A stretch of 64,000 nucleotides of DNA, taken from NCBI GenBank assembly GCA_030248225.1, contig JASANE010012258.1, positions 1-64,000 of the forward strand. Direction: 5' to 3'. Positions 36,626-50,031 of this stretch are shown piece by piece; positions within the stretch are counted from its first letter, which is position 1, and each line of letters opens with the position of its first letter. The position numbers and the translations under genes were made by a program. This stretch comes from Trileptium ribeirensis (Eukaryota; Nematoda; Enoplea; Enoplida; Thoracostomopsidae). The notes beneath the pieces were generated by a model. The model was not told where the DNA came from. It searched no databases and saw nothing but the letters and a program-made list of their open reading frames with translations.

Positions 36626-36899
36626 ACCAAAAACACATCGTAGCGTGAAATGACCCATCAAAGGAGTTGTGAAGTAGTTCTAATGCAAATAAATTTACTA
36701 TTCGTTTATTTCGGGCCACACGAGCCCCATTTATAGATTATTTTGACCCAACCTTGCAACTTGAATAATAATAGTGGGTCGCTATATGTAACTGCTCTAC
36801 AGAATGAGCTCCAATTCACCGATATAGCCGAAGTGGTTTTTTCGCTAATTTTGGATTTCAACGGTCTGTTTAATTTTAACGTTTTGTTTGATCCGAATC

Positions 36900-37190
36900 C
36901 TGTATTATTAAGGTGATATGTACCAAAGCGTTATATTCAGTCTTATAAAGTTTGTACGCTGCAAAAAACTAATTAGCCTAATTTAACGCAGATATCTGCA
37001 CCACTTGTCGAGATGCAATATGTAGCAAGTTTATCGGTCTGTTGTTCGACACGACCCGAGTTCTTAGGTACGCTTTTCGGGGGAAGATGATGGAATAGGT
37101 TTTGGGCTTTAACTAAAGGACACAAATATCGCTTCATTGTGGGGCTATGTGACGACTTTTGCTCGGAGAACCGCTTAAGACTTCAAAGAA
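36900..37190 (+). repeat. Dispersed repeat pair, copy 1 (partner at 62740-62970)
   Basis: Both copies share, in order, a TTATTCAGT word, ATATCTGCA, a TATAGCA/TGTAGCA word and GGAAAGATG/GGAAGATG followed by GGAATAGGTT. The copies are diverged. No function is recognised. Confidence 0.4.
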
Positions 37191-38347
37191 TTTTCTAATT
37201 TACATTAAATGAAATATTTCGTATGGCCAAAAATATCATATATTAGTGTATTTATATAATAAGTGGTAAACTTGAAATATATGTCTAACAAAAGGAATTA
37301 AGTGTACTAGTAACTAGCGCGGCGAGATGAAGCGGGTGTGGTTACTCTGTACGTATAAATATTTCACGGTTGCCAAATGAGTTTCCTGTGCATCCTCCAA
37401 CGTCCCATAAGTACAATCCTATATCAGAAAATATATGAGTGGATACGGCCAGTTTCATAAAACCCATAGGACATTCACTTCTTATAGCAATCCAAACACG
37501 GTTGCTTTCCAATCATAATAAATCCCAAGATTCAATTTAAAATTATAATTTCAAGAGTCGTTGCTCCACGTTGTAGGTCCTTAGCGCTAACTAAGCTGTA
37601 TTATTACTTTGGAAAATTGCTAGCATGTCGTAACCCAGTAAACTTATAGACCTAGTCTGATCTTCCATGTACTACTAAATTAAATGGTCCCATTTTTTCT
37701 TTTTTAATTCCCTTGCAACTTGCCACATAGGCAGCAACACTGACAGTGCAGGTTTAAAACAACGAAACAAAAATGTTTGGCTGTTTAACTAGCTCTAAAC
37801 TTCCATGGTTCACCCCTTTACGTATAAACTCAAAATAATTATGAACATTTAAATTTTTTGGTGTGCATTTAAAATTCTGCTTAATTTAAGCTCTAAAATG
37901 GAGTTTTAGCTCTCACTGAGCGGAATCTGTGTGGTCTCCAGTTTTTATGAAGATTGGCGGTCATCATTTTTGATCCTACACCTCTGAGTATTAGTTATTT
38001 AACTGTCAATGTCGGATGATCTGAAATGATTCGGAGATGGGGCAAGTTCGTAGATGGAAGTATGGTAGAACTGTCTTGTGTTTCTTATAGTGGGCACTAT
38101 GTTAGCAAATATTTACAATCTAACAAAAAACTGGATGTAAAAGCTCTTTCCAAGATTGCGTTATCCGTCACAGATAATTTTTTCGTTCTGCTTGGTAAGT
38201 AGAAACTGTAGTAGCTCCATTTGTAAATGCTTCTGTGCAGTTATTACTTTCAATTAACGGCCGCAAAGAATTAAATTTTTATGTTTTCCACATTATGTCG
38301 TGTAAGCTTATTTTTCTGCCAAAAGAAAACGATGGTACACTGCATAA

Positions 38348-38539
<192 letters not shown>

Positions 38540-40164
38540 TGATTTTGCACTTTTTTGCTGCAAAGTTTCGACGCGGCACCACAACGATATTATCCTGTAG
38601 TTGCTTTTAGCTGCGCATCTTTGATTTGCTGTATAAATAAATTATTGTTATGAGCTCGGATCCACAGTTTGCATCATATTTTGATAGGCTAATATAACTT
38701 AAAATCCAGTGACAAATGTTATACTTCAGTTGTTCATTCATCCGACACACAGTAGATTTGTAACGTTATTGAAACCGAAAGAAAAAGGTTTAAGTATTTT
38801 TAATTATATATATCATGCTTGCTCTTATAAAATTCGAAACCTTGACTATATGTACTTTTATCACTTGAAATTTAACTCCTGAAAACAATATCACAGCAAG
38901 CATAGACAATAAAATAGCAGGGCATTCGCAAATCGTAATGCTTCGCCGTTATATATAGTAATACTATTATCTCGCAATCGAGGATGAAATGGGGCGAGCG
39001 TGGTTTCATCTAGCAATAATTTTTGTGTAATTATTTGTAACAGGCTTTGTATTTGATGTATATACTACACTAAAACCTCTATAACCCTGAGCCCATTGAA
39101 AATCATAAAACCATAAATCTTAAACGCATCGAAAATAACTGAAAACACACAAAGTATTCGTGCTAGTCTATGGATAAATGAACCATCGTATCCAGCTTAC
39201 TTATAAACCAATACGGGTCATTTCACGAAACCATGTACTTTTGAAACACCCGTCTTTGAAGCCAAAATGCAACGTTTTCGACTGTACAGTGTCTAGACCC
39301 CTGCCGACGTAAAAAATCATGAATTTTTCGTATGCAAAAATAGCTACCTGAAACCTGCTACAGGGGTCGCAAAGGGTCCAACTGGGGGTCAAATCTTAAT
39401 CTGAAAAGTCATTATTCTGTAGGTTGACGCAGTGGCACGTGAACCATAATCTGTTTGTATGCAAGTCGGAGCAAAATGGTCGCCGTCAAGCCATTTGGAG
39501 GACTTGCGACCTAAAATTGGTGCCGCTAGGGCCCTTTTGGGGTTAAAAATCGACCAATCCTGTTGCAGAAGTTTTTCTAGCGCAACGAGACAGCACCTAC
39601 ACATACCATTTTATGCACACAAACCAACCATGAGTGGGGGATATCCGACAAGAACTTTCAGGCAGATCCTTAGGCCTTGTAAAAAATGCCCCCCCCCCGA
39701 AAGGTTGAGTCGGGGGAGGCTACACCTCAGGTCGGGGGAATACAGCTTCCTACAATATACAACACGTGAAACGTTAATTACTTCTAAAGATTCTACATTT
39801 GGTTTAATACGCTGCTGGTGTAAAACAAACACAATTGATCTATGATTAGCATACATTTAGGTGATGATACCAAGGAAAATGCGCGCAATAGACGTAGGGG
39901 CAGTCAGAAGGGTTCTGTAGCTGGCCAGTTACCCGCACGGCTGAATATCACGGTGCAATGATGATGAACTTATATACTAATATGGTTCTTGCGACCTTCG
40001 GTTTCGCTTACTATACATGTCGTCCGGGGGGCTACATTTTCATTAAAAAATTTTAATACAAAAATCGATTGTAGTGAGACGTTACTATGTTTCCATTCGG
40101 CCTATTGTAAGACTGTATGCTAGATTTGGATTTTTAATTTATATTTTAATTTATTAATTTTTGT

Positions 40165-43100
40165 GTAATAAAATCGACGTGACGCTGCTGCATTGCGCAC
40201 TTCCAACGCAATGCCCATACGACCCCGACTATCGTGACTTCGAGGGCGCACCTGATGGGTTTCCATTGCTCGAATTTCCTTCCCCACGCGAGTCAGGCCC
40301 AAGAAATGACGGAGCTTAGCAAGTCGCAGGAGCGCTTCACAGGATGTGTTCTGATCCTTCCGGACGGGTTGCGCACGTAGTCTACGAGGTACTACTTTTG
40401 AGGTCCCCAGGGAGGTTGGCTCCGTCTCCTGCTCACAGGCCAAAGAGACCAAACCGCTATTCCCTATCCACGTTTAACCCGGGAAGTGTAAAATTTTGAA
40501 TACTTACGCTTGATCGAAATTGGTTCGTACTTCTTCGAAATGACTCCTCCATTTAATTTAGCCAGTGGCCCCCACTAGGGTCCGACAAATCCCTAGACGT
40601 TTAACGTCGATCCGTGCGTGTCTATGTTTCCTATTTTGGGTGCTCAGCGTGAGTTTACAATTTTTTCTGTATGTGAGTCGCACCAGTCGTACCTGTACAA
40701 CAATCATCATTAACAAACTTAGTTGTAATCGGCGAGTCACGCTGAGGTTTGCTTCTTCGATGCGCGTGTCAAACCTGAACGTGGGTCGTCGATTTGGGGT
40801 GACGGATTTCAAACCCCTTCAGTTCCTATCGCTACTACGGGTCAACAAAACACTTGCACAAATTGGGTTTTCAGTGAGCATTTATTGATGAGTTGCACAA
40901 GAACTTATGGGTACACAGACAGTTACATATTGTACGGGCGAACACAATAAGCGTTATGTCACAATTAAGGTACGCTAATACAAAATGAGCAGCGTTTCAA
41001 TTGGGGAGGGTTGCGGAGTCATCGCCTTTTTCACTGAACTCTCACAGCTGGGTCAAATCACGGCATATACTGTGAAGCCTTATCTTATGACAGCTGTGCT
41101 TACCTTACTCATGAAAAAATAGTGGGTCAAATTAAAATCAGTACCGGTAGGTGCCACGGTTAGTTGTCGATAAAATAAAGGCGCCATCGAACTAACTATT
41201 TACTCGGTACTATGTTTGCTAACGGGAAGGGTACTCCGACACAACGATAGGTTCAGGTAAGCGAAAGGCGGGAACGAAGCGGGGTATGCGGGGTTGAGCG
41301 TACTTACGAGACGCTTGCAAGACTTCATCTGGCTCATTCGAATCACAAAAGTATGGTACATGATAATCGGTTATTTATACTCGCAGTTAGTAGCGATGAG
41401 GTTAGTCTATGACAACATGATACAACAATGCTTGATGATACCATGACAAGATTATGAAATGCTCCTCGGTACGACTCCTACATTCTTTTGTACAGGTGCG
41501 ACAACGGTACGATATTAATTTTGTCCTACTCGCATACATACATACGTACTTGGAATGACCATATAAAATTCGTTATGCTGACTAATTTCGGTGCTTATTC
41601 TTTATGCAAAATCCCTGATATAGGTCACTACAAAAGACAGACATTTCAAATACACTGACGTGAGTTATAACAACATGGAAAGGGACGATCGGACGGACTT
41701 GTCTTTCAAACAGCTTGCGGGTCCCGGTAGACTGAAGTTGGGACCGAATTTCGAGCTTTTCCTAATCTAGATTAGTTGCCAAAAATCAATGTGAGCGTGG
41801 TCCTTGGCTCATTATATGATCCAAACATTCGTCCTGGGTTGGATTAATTATTGCCGGACAGTGGCAGTGCGAGATCACTATACAAATTTATGTCCACTTT
41901 GAAGCGTACAGGCAGAGTTAAAAACCGTGTCGCGGTACCTATGAAGTTTCATTAAAACGAGTACTATTGGCGACGAGGACTCGCAGGTCCTCGGTACAGT
42001 TCTAGAGGTGCTAAAACTTGAGTTAATTTTTTTGACTTGAAGAATTCTCAAAACAAGCTATATTCGGCACTAAATTTTAATTATTACTTCGGGCAATTAC
42101 TACTCGACCGAAAGAGTCGGTAGACGGAGGCCCCGGTTGTCGGGACAACCGTAACCATTTTGCTAACTGAAATTCTCTCCGTACGCGTCTTCAATTTGCT
42201 TGAGTTCCTAGTTTTCGGTTGAAATTTGAGCTTAAATTCCGTAGGGGCTGGAGAAAACCTACGATTCTCCGTATCTTCCTAAATTACCAGCCTTTCTCTA
42301 CGAACTTCTGCAGGGAAGCTGGGTTTGACCTCTTACATCGATTTCCTAGGACCGGGTCAACGGTCCTCACAAAAATGGTCGGTCGGGTCGGGACCCGACA
42401 GACTCGACATCGCGTCTAGCGATATCGTCAATTCTAGTACTCAAAAATGGTTGCCACAACTAGCAAATTTATCAACTCTGGTAAATTTGATATTTCTTTT
42501 ACGGTGGCAGCATATAAGAATTTCGCGACTGCGATGCAGTCGTGCTGCCTTGATGTCACTACACAGAGCAAGAGGGCTACAAAGCTGAACTGTACTAATG
42601 AAATGTACTAAAACTAAACTACAATCTGACTATAAACGTGCTTATACAAGAGAGAAAGTCTGACAATTCTGTGCAAAAAGCTGAGCGGCTTTTGCGCTGC
42701 TCGGGTTCGAAATTTTTATAACTTTAGAACCAGCCACGGCTTGGCCGGGCTCAGTAGCTCAAATGGAAGGCCTAGCGGGCCTCTATTTGTACTGTAAAAA
42801 TCATCGAAATTCCTGGAGGGGATTTTAAGTTGTAACTAAATGAAGTTTTAGGCGTGGGCGGACCCCTATCGGGCCGTCGGGTTTGTGATTCCAACCCGAT
42901 AATGTTGGGTTTCAGAGCGGTATCCAATAGCGGACGTTCCTACGAAGAAACAGCGAAAGTTTCGGCTAAATTCCTGGGGCGGATCTTGAAATATTTTAGT
43001 TTTACTCTGGATTTTACATTTTGGTGGGGCAAGGCCTCTTCGAGGTCGTCGGGTTTAGGGTTCCGACTCGAAACTGACATGTTTTAGAATCCTATTCGTT

Positions 43101-46100
43101 GAAAGACAGTACTATGAAGAAACTGCCAAGGTTTCAGTGAAATTCCTGAAAGAGAACTTAAGTTATTTGAATTCCCGCGTTTTGGTGGGCGCGATCCCTT
43201 TCAGGGTCGTCGGGCTTAAGTTTCTGACGTGGTATTTGAACGCTTTAAATATTGAATCTATAGTTCGGATCCTCCGAGAGAACCGGGTAGAATTTTAACA
43301 AATTTGCTGGGGTAATTCCTGAAATGCGCCAACTTTCTACCTAGGTGAGCTGTCTCACTCACGGAGCATTGGATCACTACGCCTATTTAAGTTCCAACAC
43401 GATATTTTAGCAGGCGGACATTGCCTATAGCACAATTGTCTTATAAATAAGGCTTACACGGGTTCCTAGCATAAATCGATGCAAAATATTAGTGAATTCC
43501 TAGTAACAAAGCCAAAAACGAAAGGACGAACTCTCGTCCAAAGAAACCATAAAACGCATAAAATCTTGAAAACGAACTTTGGTAAGTCCTACCTAAGACG
43601 CTCATGTGCGTGTATGACCGTGGATGATTCGGAGTACTAATCGAAACGTCTTGTTTAACCAAAATGCTTTCATGTAAAAGGTTTGTTTAACCTCGGTCAG
43701 CTCAAGGAAAATTTTCCTAACTCCTAACTCGACTCAGGGAATCGTGTAAAATTAATCGCAACGCGAGTGTCGCGCTTATTTGTGCCCTAACTCACCGACC
43801 GAGGGAGGTCCAGTACGACTTCGGCTATCTAATTAAATGAGGCGATCGGCTAACCACGACTACGTGCCTGCGGGACAAGCTAGGACGGACGGAACTATCA
43901 TGTAAACCGACGTATGGACAGGGAGTCCATGGAGACTTGTGCTTACGATTGTTCGATACAGACTGCTCGGGCCTAACTTAAATAACTCTAACCAACGTTG
44001 ACTCTAACCGAGGCTTAACCTAAGCCTCCCAGTCCATACTTACGTAGGGCGATCCTTTGACTCGGCGTCCATCGCGGGTGTCCATTCCATCGCAGAAGCA
44101 TAAAAGCGTAAAGAAACAAGCCGTACCATCGCGAATAACCAGTGAAGTAAAATCAAGACATTACTAAAGCGACAGAGCCGGTCTGCAAAACGACCGAACT
44201 CTGCGCTGCCGCAGTCGTACTGAACTCTAGAGACTTTGTGCGTCTCTGCTTTTATATGAAATTTGAAAATATTTGAAATTTTGAATTTTGGGTCCGTTAG
44301 AGTGCTTATTCCGCACTTTTCTGGAAATCTGACCCCAATTTTAGGCTTTATTGTAAATATTGTTACCGGAACGAATTCCGATCATATTTGAAAAATTTTA
44401 TGTCTAAAATTTGTATAAATTTTATATAAAAAAAGGATTTACGACCTCAAAGTTGATATAAAACTTTAATAAACTTATACCAAGCCTAACCAAAACTAAA
44501 TTAAACTACCAAACACTGTTACTCGACACGTGAGTAAATGCCGGTACTGCACATTGCTTCAAACGTTCCGAATGTTTCTACGTGAGACTGGTGTCAGCTC
44601 GACACTGGGTCGTTTATATTATTTTAATATAGAGCTGACTGCTTCAATATTAACTTCATAGCAAACGGGAGGGGGTCGAATTTACTTACTCAAAGCAGCA
44701 AAGTTCGGTACTCGGAGGCAAATAGAAACAGCAATCCCCACACAAAACTGTACAAATTCATACAGACTTCATATCAGCGCTTACTGGACACGATCGGAGA
44801 TGTACTACGTTGCATTCCTAATATAAAGCTGTATAATGTTGTGTCGATTTTATATCGAACCCTGCTGATAAGAGCATTGTCCTTATATAAATTCTATATT
44901 AAATTTATATAAACTTCAAGTCGGCCGATGTTTACTTAAAGAATTGATGTCCTTCAATAAAATGTGCAAGTTCCAGCTTATAGACGACTACTTCCATACT
45001 CAGCCGCTTTTAAGTGCATCAGTACATCAATAGACCACTCAAATTAAGTTTCCCTATTAACTTAATATCAAATTCATTGTTTACTTTAATGGAAACATCA
45101 CTTGTATATCGAAAGTACGCCCTTATACGAGTTTATACATATATATGTGGCCAGTGTTCGTGTGAAGGAAACGTAGCTTGTGTAAACAAAACAAAAGAAA
45201 GCAAGCGCAAAGGGTAAAAAGAGGGTGGGGGTTCCTGGGGAATGGCCAGAGTGCCAAAAGAGTCTCGGACACGGACTCAGCCAGTCCGTCCGAGCAAAAC
45301 AATATGTAACAGGACCGTATTCGGTCCACAGGGGGAATAGACTCTTGGGGGAGGGTCCATGCCAAATTTTTCTCCGGGTAGGGTGTTTTAAACGGTTCCC
45401 CTGGGCACGGGGTATAGTTTTCTGGGGTGTTCTATATATATTTGGGGCAGTCTTGACAAAGGGATTCTAATGAGGGGTTATACGCCGGTCGTGGCGTTAT
45501 TTCTAAAATTTTCGTATGAGCGGGTATTTAAAAGTGGGCACAGCGGGACCGGTACGGGCTCAAAATAAAGCCGGTGTTTTGGGGAACCCAATGATACCCT
45601 ATATATAATTTTATGTTTAATATCCGTTGAGTTATTTAGATAATTGTATTTTACTGGCTTACATACTTACATATTTGCTCCTAAGTCCGTGGATCCGGGT
45701 CGGATCTCCACGAAACCGGTCTCTTTCGAAAGACCGTAAAATTTCCTATAAAGAAATGTTGAGTACGAAATTTTGGAGTTCCCAACGGTTCCGGAGTTAT
45801 GGGCCGGAGCAGATGCTTTTAACACCAAATTTTCCTAAATTTCTAAGTTTTACTTCTTATCACATCCAGCGAGATTGAACGCTGGTAAATAATATTTCAT
45901 TTATCATCACAAATTACCAGTGTGCTTTTAAGACTTCAACACTGGTAAACTTGATAACCGGCGGTTTCACTTAAAAATTTCGGAAAATTTGCTCGTTTGC
46001 TGTTCGCTTTCGAGCGAGCAGCCATATTTTTGTGGTCCTCATTCGTGAGGACGGTCGTGACGGGTCTCCGTCACGGCCAGCTATTCCAACGACAATCTGT

Positions 46101-46990
46101 AACTCGTTTCGAGGTCCTACCATTCGGGGTAGGGCAATTCCTACGTAGATGCTTATTCTGGGTTCAGCGAGGGAATCGTACCGTCCTAAAATTCTCGACA
46201 AATCGTGTATGGCAAGGGCTCGCCATACTCACATTCTGCTCCTATAAAATACCAGTTTGCTTGCGTAAAATCCCTAAAATTCCTCCTAAAATTATCCCAA
46301 ATAACTTAAAAGTTACAACAATACAACAAGGTATGACAAACATGGTACATAAAGTCATGGTAAAATGCAGGCGCTTTTATGCCCTGATCAATCAAATAAA
46401 ATAGTACAATTGTAGCACAACATTATCATGAAACGGTATACAATGACATCAATAGGGCGGCGCTTTTATGGCCTCTTATAATTACAAAGAGCGGTATGAA
46501 TACAGTACAGCAAATATATACACATATATCTGGTTAACAATTCATGTCCCAGTCAGTTTGCTGGATTTGTGCCTGAAAATATGTATGAGCAACAACATCG
46601 ATTCTAACGGTACACAATTATATGATACGATCCTGATAATAGACATTGAACACGTGCCTTTATGGCCATCCAAAGTATAACAATAACAATGATAATGATA
46701 CGTAAGTCAAATATATATATCAATGATGCCTTTATGGCCAACGATACCATAGAAAATTCATGACATTGCCAATGTTTTCCAAGGCGTGCGTTTCGGGCAC
46801 TACAAGCGATATGTATATAGATGGATATAGATATTTGTATATATACGGCAACAATTCCCTGACGATTATCCATCCCTAAAATATTAATAACGATACCCAT
46901 CTTGATCAAAACAATGTCGGCGGCGCAGGCCGAAATACTGAAAATACGAGTCGGTTACATAGCGGGACTCCTTGAACCTAATTATTCCGG
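40165..46990 (+). repeat. SR family, copy f (long, about 6.8 kb)
   Basis: This is colinear with copy c over its whole length: CGTGACGCTGCTGCATTGCG head (40180), CACTAGGGTCCGACAAATCC (40573), TTTCAAACCCCTTCAG, TTTATTGATGAG, the GAGCGGC..GCTGCTC hairpin (42687-42708), RRVCDS frame (42854-43087), GTGAGCTGTCTCACTC (43344), ACCGAGGGAGG (43798), AT-rich middle (44.25-45.1 kb), hairpins 45717-45736, 46001-46020, 46035-46052 and 46056-46075, GCCTTTATGGCC words, and GTCGGCGGCGCAGGCCG (about 46915) at the end. Overall similarity to copy c is moderate, but the hairpins are nearly intact. Confidence 0.8.
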
Positions 46991-47399
46991 ACTCGTGTTG
47001 TTTACCTATATATATATATGTTGCTATTGAATTTGTTCAGATTACGTACATATATACCTTGATTTCAGTTCTGTTTCAATTATCTACATATATACCCAGT
47101 GATTTCTGACTTGTTGTAATTACGTACTTATATAACTGTATTGATCTTACGAGTTATCTCAATTACTGGTTTACGTATACACGGTGGTTCATGGTTTGTG
47201 CCAGTTAGGCAGTCTACATATGAGGTGACAACAGGGCTTTGTAGTCGATGGTCACATATATAGAGGAACTCGGTTTATATGTTTGCGTGCGCCAAGAGGC
47301 GATTAATTGGTTCTACTTACATAAACGTACATATTGTAATGCGACGGTGGGTTCCTCACCCTTTTGGGCTATTCCCGTCGGGTGTCCCAGATCAGGGAA

Positions 47400-47720
47400 A
47401 CTCTGGTGGCTGAATTCAGAAATGTTGGCCACTATACATGTGGTCAGGATTATTGGGGAACTCAACTAAATGTTGACCATTACACTATGAACATGATTTT
47501 TGGTATTCGGAAAAATGTTGTCCATTACACTGTGGACAGGATTTTTTGGTATTCGGAAAAATGTCCATTATACTGTGGACATAATTATTGGTGGTCGAAA
47601 AAATGTTGACCATTGCACTGTGGTTAGAATTATTGTTAGTCAGTGAAAAGTTGACCATCATCGTGTGGTCAAGATTATGGGTTTTCGATAAAAGTTTGCC
47701 ATTAGGCCGTGGTCAGGATA
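47400..47720 (+). repeat. Minisatellite, about 45 bp x 7
   Basis: Units with the core AATGTTGACCATTACACTGTGG start at about 47421, 47469, 47514, 47560, 47602, 47648 and 47691 (spacing 42-48 nt). Each contains the near-inverted words TTGACCA/TGTGGTC(A), so each unit can fold. It lies just downstream of SR copy f in intron 7. Confidence 0.88.
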
Positions 47721-48092
47721 ATCCACCTCGTAACGATCCGTATGGATCTGTTACATTTGTAAGATCGTCGGGCTACATTTTGCATAACACATTTTTGGCA
47801 CTTCATGACGTTCGACCTCATAATCAAACAACGAATGGACAGACGCTGACAGTCTTTTTTCAGTAAAACCTGTACTGGTTACGATTATCGTTATATAGCA
47901 TTTTTGGTGCTAGTGCACTTAGACGTTATTTACCAGCGTATGCAAGCTGCCAGATTTGACCTAGGTCGGGGGGGGGAGGGGGGCTACATGTCACGAAAAA
48001 TTTTTTCGGGAGCTTGACGCTTGCTTCAGAGTCGATTCTTACTCTCAAGTTTTTACGGAAAAATTAGCAAATATCAATGGATCACAGGGAAA

Positions 48093-48415
48093 TGAAAACA
48101 GAGGGCACAGAGGTCCACCATACCTCATTGTGACCGTCGGAACCCCTATTATTACACCTCACAGCGACATTAAATTTCCTTCCAAAAGACTGGTGGTGTG
48201 GGCCAAAAGGTGCCGATGTAGCCCCCCGACCAAAATGACATGGTTTCGTGAAATGAAAACAGAGGGCACAGAGGTCCACCATACCTCATTGTGACCGTCG
48301 GAACGATTATTATTACACCTCACAGCGACATTAAATTTCCTTCCAAAAGACTGGTGGTGTGGGCCAAAAGGTGCCGATGTAGCCCCCCCGACCAAAATGA
48401 CATGGTTTCGTGAAA
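48093..48415 (+). repeat. Recent tandem duplication, period 159 bp
   Basis: Two almost identical units (starts 48093 and 48252) contain GAAAACAGAGGGCACAGAGG, CAGCGACATTAAATTTCC and GTAGCCCCCC(C)GACCAAAAT. They differ by a handful of bases. The end of each unit matches the poly-G/poly-C word seen at 36615, so this looks like a local duplication inside that repeat family. Confidence 0.92.
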
Positions 48416-49204
48416 CGACCCATACATAAAACATTCTTCATAACCTGTACGCAATACATAACCAAGATACTGAAGACAGACTATATTCTGGTAATCCGGT
48501 TCATTGAAACTTAAATCTAATCTTAAACCATATGTGTCGCAGCTCCGTTGATTTAGGGGGTAGACGGTCGGGTGGGGGTTGGGTGTTAGACCTCCCGACA
48601 TTTTTGCCAATTTACCCCAATTTTCTGCAAGCCTTCGCCGCCGGGGGGTGGTGGTTGCGGAGCCTTCAAGTGGCGAAAAATATTGTTTGAGGGGGTCCGA
48701 CCCATTCCCCCATTGAAAACAGCTGCAAAGACATGCAGTACTCGTGCTGGACTATAGCTAACCAACCTATCCTAATCAGCGTAACGGAATACCAATACAT
48801 ATACCATTCTTGATGCCGTGCGCTCAGTGTCATATCCTAACAAATGAAAACTCACTACCATATCGAAAATCTGGTTCGTCGACCGTAAAGCCTTTGAAAC
48901 CCCATGGAAAGGCATAGTACAGTCAAGTTGGAGTACTATAGATAGCGAAACCATCGTGTTCAGCGTAATTGATAAGGTAGTACAGACTCGTTGTAAGGTA
49001 AAAAGATGCAATAATATGCCGAAATTTGAAAAATCAATATTTCTGCAAAGGGTGGACGAAGCATATTCAGGACTACAGCTGCCCACGGAGTGGGCACAAA
49101 AATTTGGATCAGCAAAGTTGTACATCTCCATGTGGCCAAATTTGGCGAAAACACTTGTCTTTTTCCCGAACCTGTTCGTGTTTAACTAAAGGGTGCATCC
49201 TCAT

Positions 49205-49345
49205 CACTTATACTATCGAATAAAAAATTCTCTAAATCCACCCACCCGAAAATGAGGTATTCGTGGCAGAAGAGAAAACACGTTTTCACGATCTTTCTCC
49301 CTAGCGCCTTCAGTGGAAACTCCGGTCGCTCCATTTTAAATATAT
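49205..49345 (+). repeat. Dispersed repeat, inverted partner at 59205-59335
   Basis: AAATTCTCTAAATCCAC, GATCTTTCTCCCTA, GCGCCTTCAGT and CGCTCCATTTTAAAT here match the reverse complement of 59205-59335 (landmarks TTAAAACGGAGCG, GAGGGCGTTAGGGAGAAA and TGGATTTAGACAATTTT). It sits just left of the Gypsy element. Confidence 0.6.
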
Positions 49346-49811
49346 AGGTATTTAGTGGCTTTACTTTTTGGTCAGTATTCTGCTACCGAGATGTATATCC
49401 GATACGAAATGTTTCTATCTATCAATTTTTGCAGCTAAACTATTGTATCTCGGATATCCTAGGCTATTGGTTTGTCCAAAACTGACATAACAATACTTTT
49501 ACGTTTTCAATTAGGATGATAACGGATTACTCTGGTAATGCTCAGCATTAAATAATTTATTGCTTTATTATGATGGTTTATTAGCAACCTAAGTTGGAAA
49601 CAACTAGAAAAATTACCTTTTATTAACCATTGAGTTAAAATTATTAGGACACGTCAAACATTCGTCTGCTACTGCTGCGTTAGCTTTCAGCGTATAATCG
49701 GTATATGATAGCACGGCGTTCGAATTCACGGGAATAATATACTACAATAGCAGAAACCAGTGATATTCTGCACCTAATCGTTTCCTCCGATAACGAGTAT
49801 AGTTAATTTCA

Positions 49812-49985
49812 TGATCACGTGATACACTGGAGACCCTGATGCAATAATGATGACGTAATATGTATTTGACACGTAACTATGCTGATGTAACTATTACATC
49901 AGGCTGATGCAACACATTGCATCAGCCTGAGTGGGTGTTTCCTGGTTACTTAAATCATGAAACCATCTTGTTTAGTTCACTTGTA
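49812..49985 (+). repeat. 5' LTR of Gypsy-type retrotransposon (ends approximate)
   Basis: This is near-identical to 53365-53540. The pair starts at GATCACGTGATACACTG and ends near TTCACTTGT. By eye there are about 14 differences in about 172 aligned bases. It contains two nested palindromes, CTGATGTAACTATTACATCAG and CAGGCTGATGC..GCATCAGCCTG. At about 170 nt it is a short LTR. The exact TG/CA ends and the target-site duplication could not be fixed. Confidence 0.8.
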
Positions 49986-50031
49986 ATTTTGGTTGTCATT
50001 CATGGTTCCAGCATTAAAATTCGTGTTTTTA

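Noticed and set aside
39459..39845. Plus-strand open frame of 128 codons
   Set aside because: It spans poly-C tracts and repeat words, with no protein motif.
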